Assembly (NCBI GenBank): GCA_903925445.1
Contig: CAIYFE010000076.1
Span: 1 to 11,196 of the forward strand
Length of the DNA: 11,196 nucleotides
Direction: 5' to 3'
DNA from: an uncultured Burkholderiales bacterium
GTDB lineage: Bacteria > Pseudomonadota > Gammaproteobacteria > Burkholderiales > Burkholderiaceae_C
The notes beneath the pieces were generated by a model. That model saw only the letters and a list, made by a program, of their open reading frames with translations, was not told where the DNA came from and ran no database searches. A program made the position numbers and the translations under genes. Numbering within the stretch: position 1 is the stretch's first letter; every line of letters begins with the position of its first letter. Positions 6,449 to 11,196 of the stretch are shown one piece after another.

Positions 6449-7429
6449 GTGGCTTCAATTTCTAATTTCAAGATGGTTTTGGCGGGCGCTGCGGTGTGTG
6501 TCGCGGGTGCTACATGGGCGGCCAACCCAATTTTTGTGCTCAATTCTCTGGACGCCACCATCAGCGTGATCGACTCCGGCACTTGGCAAGAAACCAAACG
6601 CATTCCCACCGGCAAAGAGCCGCACCACCTCTACCTCACGCCCGACGAAAAATCGCTGATCGTGGCCAACGCAGGCGGCGATTCGCTGACCTTTGTGGAT
6701 CCCAAAACCAGCGAGGTGCAGCGCGTTGTGCGCGGCACGCTGGATCCTTACCAATTGCGTTTTTCGCCAGACATGAAGTGGTTTGTGACGGTAGGCAATC
6801 GCTTGAATCACGTTGACATTTACCGCTGGGACGGCAAAGACTTGAGTTTGGCCAAACGCATTGCCTCCAGCAAAACGCCCAGCCATTTGTGGATCGATTC
6901 CACCAGCTCCATCGTCTACGCCAGCATGCAAGACAGCAACGAGTTGATTGCCATCGATTTGGCGACGCAATCCGTCAAGTGGCGCGTGAAAACCGGCGCC
7001 TTGCCTGCGGACGTATTTGGCACACCGGATGACAAAACCTTGTTGGTTGGCATGACTGGGGGCGACCACGTCGAGGTGTACGACGTCAGCCACGGGCCTG
7101 CGAAATTGATCAAATCCATCCCCACGGGGGAGGGCGCGCATGCGTTTCGCGCCTTGGGCGATGGCCGTCACGTGTTGGTGAGCAACCGCGTGGCCAACAC
7201 GGTCAACAAAATCGACTACACCACGCTGCAATCGGTGGCGCAATACAAGGTGCCAGGTGGCCCCGATTGCATGGAAATCACGGGCGACGGCAAGTACTTG
7301 CTGGCTTCTTCTCGTTGGATCAAAAAAATGAGTGTGATCGATTTGCAAACCGGCGAGTTGGTGCGACAAGTCAAAGTGGGTAAGTCGCCCCACGGCATTT
7401 GGACCTTGGATCACGCCAAGCGTTTTTAA
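6449..7429 (+). CDS. Exported YncE-like beta-propeller protein
   Basis: 326 aa, built of repeated four-stranded blades of the YncE / cytochrome-d1-type propeller family. Repeating blade units include FVLNSLDATISVIDSGTWQE (29-48), EPHHLYLTPDEKSLIVANAG (57-76), DPYQLRFSPDMKWFVTV, THLW-like SHLWIDSTSSIVYAS, and at the end GKSPHGIWTLDHAKRF. The start is taken as GTG at 6449 because GAGAGA lies 5 nt upstream and it supplies Lys8 before the signal-peptide core; an ATG at 6473 is the alternative. The signal peptide (MVLAGAAVCVAGATWA) is probably cut after residue 24, putting the protein in the periplasm. Such propellers are usually binding scaffolds; no CxxCH heme motif is present, so it is not a cytochrome. 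It heads a five-gene run. A weak -10-like TACACT sits at 6416-6421, without a good -35. Confidence 0.88.
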   Translation: MASISNFKMVLAGAAVCVAGATWAANPIFVLNSLDATISVIDSGTWQETKRIPTGKEPHHLYLTPDEKSLIVANAGGDSLTFVDPKTSEVQRVVRGTLDPYQLRFSPDMKWFVTVGNRLNHVDIYRWDGKDLSLAKRIASSKTPSHLWIDSTSSIVYASMQDSNELIAIDLATQSVKWRVKTGALPADVFGTPDDKTLLVGMTGGDHVEVYDVSHGPAKLIKSIPTGEGAHAFRALGDGRHVLVSNRVANTVNKIDYTTLQSVAQYKVPGGPDCMEITGDGKYLLASSRWIKKMSVIDLQTGELVRQVKVGKSPHGIWTLDHAKRF

Positions 7430-7432
7430 GAA

Positions 7433-8209
7433 ATGCGTTGCTTGACTCGCTTGCTTGCTTGTCTGCTCGCTGCGGGCCTGTGTGGCACGTCGGTTCAAGC
7501 AGGCACTTGCAACAAACCGGTTTACTTGACGTTTGACACCGGTCACATGGGGGTTGCACCGTTGATTGCTGAGGTGCTCAACCGACACCAAGTCAAAGTG
7601 ACCTTTTTTGCCGCCAATGAGCCCACCCAGCAAGGCGATGGCACCTTGGGCGAGTCTTGGGCGCCTTGGTGGCGCGAGCGCGCTGGCGAAGGCCACAGCT
7701 TTGCATCCCATACCTTTGACCACGTGTACTGGCGTGCTGATTTGCCCAACGGCCATTGGCAAATGCGACCCAGCGCTGGCGAGCACAAAGGCCAAACCCG
7801 CGCTTGGAGTGCCACGGAATACTGCGCTGAACTGAAAAAATCCAATGCGCGGCTGGAACAAATCACGGGTCAAAAAGCCTTGCCTTTGTTTCGAGCGCCG
7901 GGTGGAAAAACATCGCCGTCACTTTTAGCGGCAGCCAAGCAATGTGGTTTTCTTCATGTGGGCTGGGCCGATGCAGGTTTTTTAGGCGATGAGTTGCCCA
8001 GCGACAAATATCCCAACCAACAACTGCTCGAGCGCGCCTTGAAACACATCCGCGCCGGCGATATTTTGATGGCGCATTTGGGAATTTGGTCGCGCCAAGA
8101 CCCCTGGGCGCCTGCCGTGCTGGAGCCCTTGATTGAAGGTTTACAAGCCCAAGGGTTTTGCTTTGCCAGCCTCAAAGATCATCCACAATTCAAAGCATGG
8201 ATTCATTGA
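7433..8209 (+). CDS. Exported polysaccharide deacetylase (NodB domain) with variant metal motif
   Basis: 258 aa, carbohydrate esterase family 4 type: removes N- or O-acetyl groups from envelope or extracellular polysaccharide using a metal. The signal peptide MRCLTRLLACLLAAGLCGTS with VQA is cut near residue 23. Motif 1 is TFDTG (33-37), where the usual TFDDG has lost its second Asp: Asp35 (catalytic) is kept and residue 36 is Thr. Motif 2 is SHTFDH with metal ligands His93 and His97. Motif 3 is FRAPGG (153-158). Motif 4 is probably WADAG (178-182) and motif 5 MAHLG (213-217) with His215. B. subtilis PdaA has TFDNG at motif 1, so loss of this Asp does not by itself mean loss of activity. It starts 3 nt after the propeller stop with almost no ribosome site, indicating translational coupling. 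Substrate unknown. Confidence 0.9.
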   Translation: MRCLTRLLACLLAAGLCGTSVQAGTCNKPVYLTFDTGHMGVAPLIAEVLNRHQVKVTFFAANEPTQQGDGTLGESWAPWWRERAGEGHSFASHTFDHVYWRADLPNGHWQMRPSAGEHKGQTRAWSATEYCAELKKSNARLEQITGQKALPLFRAPGGKTSPSLLAAAKQCGFLHVGWADAGFLGDELPSDKYPNQQLLERALKHIRAGDILMAHLGIWSRQDPWAPAVLEPLIEGLQAQGFCFASLKDHPQFKAWIH

Positions 8210-9168
8210 TTGAACTTTTTGCCAATGTGCAAGCTGCGTTGTTCGAACACGTGATGCAGCCCATCGCCTTTGCATTGGGCTTGGGCAGTCGTTTGGAAGA
8301 TGCCTTCAACGCCACCGAGTGGTTGTTGGTCGGCTTGTTGCAATTGGGGGTGATGTTGCTGGTCATCGCGCCTTTGCAACGTTGGCGTCCGGTGGAGCCG
8401 GTGACAGACAAGCACGCGATTCGCTTGGATGTGCTCTACACCTTGATTCATCGCTTGGGCTTGTTTCGGGTGGTCTTGTTTTTTGCGGTCGATCCCTACA
8501 TGAATGATTTTTGGGGGTATTGGCATGTGCAAGGCTTGTCCAACCTCAACTTGGATGATGTGTGGCCGGGCGTGACCGACAACGCTTGGATCAGCTTTGC
8601 CCTGTATTTGGTGTTGTTTGACTTCTTGAATTACTGGCTGCACCGCGCCCAACACCAATGGCATTGGTGGTGGGCGCTGCATGCGTTGCACCATTCGCAA
8701 CGACAAATGACGCAGTGGACAGACAGCCGCAACCACTTGTTGGATGACTTCATCATGGCCGTGGTTTGGGTGGCCATTTCGCAATTGGTGGGCATTGCGC
8801 CCAGCCAATTTGTTGCGGTCATCGCCATCACACAGTTGAGCGAAAACTTGCAGCACGCCAATGTGCGCTTGAATTTTGGTCATTGGGGTGAACGTTTGTG
8901 GATCAGCCCTCGCTTTCATCGCGTTCATCATGGCGTGGGCGTGGGGCATGAAAGTGCGCACCGAGTGTTGGGCGGGCATAACTTTGGCGTCTTGTTGCCT
9001 TGGTGGGACATGTTGTTTGGCACCGCAGACTTTGACACGCAAGAGGTTCAAACGGGCATACGCGACCAAATCGAACAAGGGCGCGATTACGGCGAAGGTT
9101 TTTGGTCGCAACAAGTCTTGGGAATCAAACGCCTCATCTCAGTTTTTGGAAGTAGCGCTCACCACTGA
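8197..9168 (+). CDS. Membrane fatty acid hydroxylase / sterol desaturase family protein
   Basis: 323 aa from the ATG at 8197. The frame opens earlier (TTG at 8158), but this ATG begins a sensible N-terminus, MDSLIELFANVQ. Integral membrane di-iron oxygenase of the FA_hydroxylase superfamily. The histidine boxes that bind iron are present: HRAQH (149-153), HALHH (162-166) and HRVHH (241-245), with extra His in LQHANV and HESAHRV/GGHNFG downstream. Hydrophobic spans are at about residues 42-60, 88-98, 130-146, 185-200 and 202-215. Reported bacterial members act on lipids, sterol-like molecules or carotenoids; which applies is not visible. It overlaps the deacetylase gene by 13 nt, so the two are coupled. 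Confidence 0.9.
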   Translation: MDSLIELFANVQAALFEHVMQPIAFALGLGSRLEDAFNATEWLLVGLLQLGVMLLVIAPLQRWRPVEPVTDKHAIRLDVLYTLIHRLGLFRVVLFFAVDPYMNDFWGYWHVQGLSNLNLDDVWPGVTDNAWISFALYLVLFDFLNYWLHRAQHQWHWWWALHALHHSQRQMTQWTDSRNHLLDDFIMAVVWVAISQLVGIAPSQFVAVIAITQLSENLQHANVRLNFGHWGERLWISPRFHRVHHGVGVGHESAHRVLGGHNFGVLLPWWDMLFGTADFDTQEVQTGIRDQIEQGRDYGEGFWSQQVLGIKRLISVFGSSAHH

Positions 9169-9188
9169 AGCTGGGTTATGCTTTTGGC

Positions 9189-10079
9189 ATGCGTTTGCTT
9201 TTGGATTCTTTTTGGCGGGCGGTGGCTTATTGCTTCATGCCACGCGTCATGCTCCTGTCTTTGATGCCGCTGGCTTTGTTGCTGGTGTTGTCACTGAGCT
9301 GGGGTTATTTCTATTGGGAATCCACTCAAGACTGGGTGCGTGACACCCTGAGTTCATGGCTCTTGTTGCAAAGCGCAATGGATTGGCTGCAAGAGCATGG
9401 CGCTGGACATTTGCAAAGCGTGCTGGTGCCCATCGTGGTTATATTTGCCATCACCCCGGTTTTGGTGATCATCACTTTGCTCGCCGTGTCTTGGTTGATG
9501 AGCCCGGGGCTGATCAAGTTGGTGGTGGATCGCCGCTTTGGTCACTTGGCACTCAAACGCGGCGGCTCGGTTTGGATCGGTGTTTTTTGGACCTTGGTGT
9601 CTACCTTGGCCGCCTTGTTAGCGATGGTGATCACCTTGCCCTTGTGGTTGGTGCCTCCCTTGATGTTTGTTGTACCGCCCTTGATTTGGGGTTGGTTGAG
9701 CTACCGGGTCATGGTGTTTGATGCCTTGCTCAACCATGCCAGCCGAGAAGAGCGCATTGCCATTGGTCGCAAACACCGTGTGTGGCTGTTGTTGATTGGC
9801 GTGTTGACGGGTTACTTGGGAGCCTTGCCCAGCGTGGTCTGGGCCTCTGGCGCATTGTTTGCGGCTGCTTTTTTGGTGCTGGTACCAGTGGCTGTTTGGA
9901 TTTATGCGCTGGTGTTTGCTTTCACGGCTTTGTGGTTTGCGCATTACAGCTTGGCCGCGCTCGAACAACATCGTGCGCAAAACGACGGGGTGGTGGTGGG
10001 CGCCTCGGTGCCCGTTCCCGCGTTAGCATCTGAGGATGAACTCCTCCTCACCACAACAGACCCCAGCCAAACGTCCTGA
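9189..10079 (+). CDS. EI24-domain (CysZ-like) integral membrane protein
   Basis: 296 aa, strongly hydrophobic, with membrane spans at about residues 19-40, 78-103, 127-150, 153-170, 197-215 and 221-252. The N-terminal MRLLLDSFWRAVAYCFMPRV and the central LKRGGSVWIGVFWTL / PPLIWGWLSYRVMVFDAL pattern match the EI24 family of betaproteobacteria. E. coli CysZ, a sulfate uptake protein, belongs to the same broad superfamily, but nothing here ties this copy to sulfate, so I do not call it cysZ. The soluble C-terminal tail (about 260-296) is acidic and Thr/Ser-rich. It starts 20 nt after the hydroxylase stop with a poor ribosome site, and its last 44 nt overlap the next gene. Confidence 0.82.
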   Translation: MRLLLDSFWRAVAYCFMPRVMLLSLMPLALLLVLSLSWGYFYWESTQDWVRDTLSSWLLLQSAMDWLQEHGAGHLQSVLVPIVVIFAITPVLVIITLLAVSWLMSPGLIKLVVDRRFGHLALKRGGSVWIGVFWTLVSTLAALLAMVITLPLWLVPPLMFVVPPLIWGWLSYRVMVFDALLNHASREERIAIGRKHRVWLLLIGVLTGYLGALPSVVWASGALFAAAFLVLVPVAVWIYALVFAFTALWFAHYSLAALEQHRAQNDGVVVGASVPVPALASEDELLLTTTDPSQTS

Positions 10080-10887
10080 GTTTGGGCTCATCATCGTGGG
10101 CGATGAAATTTTGTCAGGCAAACGCGCTGACAAACACCTGCCCAAATTCATTGAACTCCTTGCTGAACGCGGCTTGTCACTCGATTGGGCAGACTACGTG
10201 GGCGATTCGCCCGAGCGCATCACGCAGACCCTCCAACGTGCGTTTGACAGCGGTGCCGTGGTGTTTTCATGCGGCGGCATTGGCGCCACGCCAGACGATC
10301 ACACCCGCCAATGTGCGGCGCGTGCATTGGACGTGGCTTTGGCTTTGCACCCAGAGGCCGAAGCGCTGATCCGCCAGCGCATGCAAGATTTAGCGATCGA
10401 GCAAGGTGTTCCTTACGAACCCGAACGCGAAGACAACAAACATCGACTCAACATGGGTGTTTTTCCCGTGGGCGCGAAGATCATTCCCAATCCGTACAAC
10501 AAAATTCCAGGCTTTTCTTGCCAAGGCAAGGGCGCTGGTGCGGTGCACTTTGTGCCCGGCTTTCCCGTGATGGCTTGGCCCATGATGGCGTGGGTGTTGG
10601 ACACGCATTACGCGCAATGGTTTCAGCGCGGCGCTTGGGTGGAAAAATCCGTCATTGTTTTTGGCGCCATGGAATCAACCCTCACGCCCTTGATGGAAGA
10701 CATCGAGTCGCGCCATGGCGGCGTGAAGGTGTTCAGTTTGCCCAGTGTGGACCATCCGCAATATGGACGCCACATTGAGTTGGGCGTCAAAGGCCATCCG
10801 GACGCGGTCGAATCGGCTTACCTCGACTTGAAAAAAGGGCTGGCCACCTTCGAGGCTCAGCTTGGCGCTGAATTGGTGCGAAACTAA
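10036..10887 (+). CDS. Molybdopterin-binding (MoCF) domain protein, CinA N-terminal-like
   Basis: 283 aa, cytoplasmic. The MoCF_biosynth fold appears in FGLIIVGDEILSGKRADKHL (16-35), LSLDWADYVGDSPERITQTL (47-66) and SCGGIGATPDDHTRQCAARA (78-97), the GGIG-TPDD nucleotide/pterin-binding loop. CinA proteins carry an additional C-terminal amidase (PncC) domain; this protein is too short for it and ends in a different alpha/beta segment (about 185-275). It is therefore a stand-alone MoCF protein, commonly annotated competence/damage-inducible protein A by homology. A role in competence is not supported. The ATG at 10036 overlaps the upstream EI24 gene by 44 nt; a GAGG abuts the ATG directly, too close for normal Shine-Dalgarno pairing, so coupling to the upstream gene is likely. 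A GTG further in would remove the fold's first strand. Confidence 0.85.
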   Translation: MNSSSPQQTPAKRPEFGLIIVGDEILSGKRADKHLPKFIELLAERGLSLDWADYVGDSPERITQTLQRAFDSGAVVFSCGGIGATPDDHTRQCAARALDVALALHPEAEALIRQRMQDLAIEQGVPYEPEREDNKHRLNMGVFPVGAKIIPNPYNKIPGFSCQGKGAGAVHFVPGFPVMAWPMMAWVLDTHYAQWFQRGAWVEKSVIVFGAMESTLTPLMEDIESRHGGVKVFSLPSVDHPQYGRHIELGVKGHPDAVESAYLDLKKGLATFEAQLGAELVRN

Positions 10888-10889
10888 CG

Positions 10890-10916
10890 TTGCACAAATT
10901 TAGTGCGTGTTATGAT
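10890..10916 (+). promoter_or_regulatory. Sigma-70-like promoter (extended -10) of glnA
   Basis: TTGCAC (10890-10895) and TATGAT (10911-10916) form -35 and -10 candidates; the 15-nt spacing is short, but TG at 10908-10909 makes an extended -10 (TGTTATGAT). A start near 10923 would give a leader of about 200 nt to glnA. NtrC site 1 lies between and over the two hexamers, so NtrC binding would be expected to repress it. Confidence 0.45.
10891..10907. promoter_or_regulatory. NtrC (GlnG) binding site 1 upstream of glnA
   Basis: The 17-bp TGCACAAATTTAGTGCG matches the NtrC enhancer consensus TGCACY-N5-RGTGCA in TGCAC and GTGC on either side of the centre, with mismatches at positions 6 and 17. 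It is centred about 170 bp upstream of the sigma-54 promoter and overlaps the -35 region of a sigma-70-like promoter, as NtrC sites do at E. coli glnAp1. Confidence 0.7.
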
Positions 10917-10922
10917 TTGATT

Positions 10923-10939
10923 TGCACCAAAATGAGGCC
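10923..10939. promoter_or_regulatory. NtrC binding site 2 (weaker) upstream of glnA
   Basis: TGCACCAAAATGAGGCC carries a perfect left half (TGCACC) and a poor right half (GAGGCC against GGTGCA, 3 of 6). On its own it is weak, but its centre is 32 bp from the centre of site 1, three DNA turns, which is the spacing of the two strong NtrC sites at E. coli glnA. Confidence 0.5.
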
Positions 10940-10956
10940 ATTTGGTTTTGAACTTT

Positions 10957-10996
10957 TTATCGAGAAAAGTGCGGCTTGTTTCAGATGTCTCGATAA
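10957..10996. repeat. 9-bp perfect inverted repeat between the NtrC sites and the sigma-54 promoter
   Basis: TTATCGAGA (10957-10965) and TCTCGATAA (10988-10996) are exact reverse complements separated by 22 nt. It lies in the DNA that must loop for NtrC to reach sigma-54 polymerase, and also within the leader of any transcript from the upstream sigma-70-like promoter. It may be an operator for another regulator or an RNA hairpin; no T run follows the right arm. Confidence 0.5.
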
Positions 10997-11055
10997 CTCA
11001 AGGCAAAATATAGCGTTTGGTGTGTTCTGAACGCAGTTGTGTCGTTGTCATGAAT

Positions 11056-11071
11056 TGGCACAAAACCTGCA
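11056..11071 (+). promoter_or_regulatory. Sigma-54 (RpoN) promoter of glnA
   Basis: TGGCACAAAACCTGCA has the invariant GG and GC of -24/-12 promoters separated by exactly 10 nt, and a full TGGCAC -24 element (consensus TGGCAC-N5-TTGCW; the -12 element here is CTGCA). Transcription should start near 11082, about 40 nt before the glnA ATG. With the upstream NtrC sites this is the classical nitrogen-limitation promoter design. Confidence 0.85.
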
Positions 11072-11121
11072 TTGGTTGATGCATCGAAGATTTTTTAACC
11101 CAACCCCCTCAGGAGAACTTG

Positions 11122-11196
11122 ATGGCCAAGACCGTCGCAGACGTGATGAAGATGGTGAAAGACAACGAAGTCAAATTCGTTGATTTCCGTTTCACA
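11122..11196 (+). CDS. glnA: Glutamine synthetase, type I (first 25 codons only)
   Basis: Condenses ammonia and glutamate to glutamine with ATP, the main ammonia assimilation step. Only the N-terminus is present: MAKTVADVMKMVKDNEVKFV followed by DFRFT, which fits the start of betaproteobacterial type I GlnA (the KFVDFRFTD segment begins the beta-grasp domain). AGGAGA at 11111-11116 lies 5 nt before the ATG. Identification rests on this short segment plus the NtrC/sigma-54 control region directly upstream, which is characteristic of glnA. The active site and the adenylylation Tyr lie outside the window. Confidence 0.93.
   Translation, partial: MAKTVADVMKMVKDNEVKFVDFRFT

Noticed and set aside
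5610..6569. Open frame of 319 codons on the plus strand
   Set aside because: Antisense to the alpha/beta hydrolase, whose catalytic triad is intact.
6455..7873. Open frame of 472 codons on the minus strand
   Set aside because: Covers the YncE-like and deacetylase genes on the opposite strand, which have signal peptides and family motifs; no motif in the antisense product.
8203..9114. Open frame of 303 codons on the minus strand
   Set aside because: Shadow of the hydroxylase gene; Gln/His-rich composition and no domain.
10891..10907. GCAC/GTGC hairpin as terminator of the plus-strand operon
   Set aside because: Only a 4-bp stem and no T tract; the match to an NtrC site with a partner 32 bp away explains it better.
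1..11196. Mobile element, CRISPR array, phage or defence system
   Set aside because: No transposase, integrase, direct-repeat array or defence domain found; gene content and composition look like core chromosome.

Overview
The window looks like ordinary chromosome of a betaproteobacterium, most likely Burkholderiales, family Comamonadaceae (Limnohabitans/Rhodoferax-like). The grounds are the protein types, the GlnA N-terminus MAKTVADVMKMVKDNEVKF, moderate GC and heavy TTG (Leu) use. I see no insertion sequence, CRISPR array, tRNA, rRNA or phage gene, and base and codon use look uniform throughout. Genus is inferred from memory of related proteins, not from a search.

Layout. (1) Positions 1-4375, minus strand: a five-gene branched-chain-amino-acid-type ABC importer, transcribed as substrate-binding protein, livG, livF, livH, livM (livM cut by the window edge), with ATGA overlaps at G/F and F/H. 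(2) 4437-5171, plus strand: rsuA, the 16S rRNA pseudouridine-516 synthase, divergent from the importer across only 61 bp. (3) 5214-5579: a small exported Ala/Lys-rich protein gene on the minus strand, with a clear intrinsic terminator and an upstream region carrying a near-perfect 32-bp palindrome. (4) 5580-6368, minus strand: an alpha/beta hydrolase. (5) 6449-10887, plus strand: five closely packed genes that look like one operon: exported YncE-like beta-propeller, exported NodB-type polysaccharide deacetylase, membrane fatty acid hydroxylase/sterol desaturase, EI24-type membrane protein and a MoCF-domain (CinA N-terminal-like) protein. (6) 10888-11121: a regulatory region of textbook glnA type. 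It has two NtrC-like sites 32 bp apart, a sigma-70-like promoter overlapping the first, and a sigma-54 -24/-12 promoter. It drives glnA, of which only 25 codons are present.

How they work together: the importer and glnA both concern nitrogen/amino acid supply, but they sit at opposite ends of the window and nothing here links their regulation. The first three genes of the plus-strand operon (two exported, one integral membrane di-iron enzyme) suggest an envelope modification function that I cannot name. No dramatic new system is evident. The most useful leads are the propeller-deacetylase-hydroxylase module with its altered deacetylase motif, the 32-bp palindrome, and the complete glnA control region.
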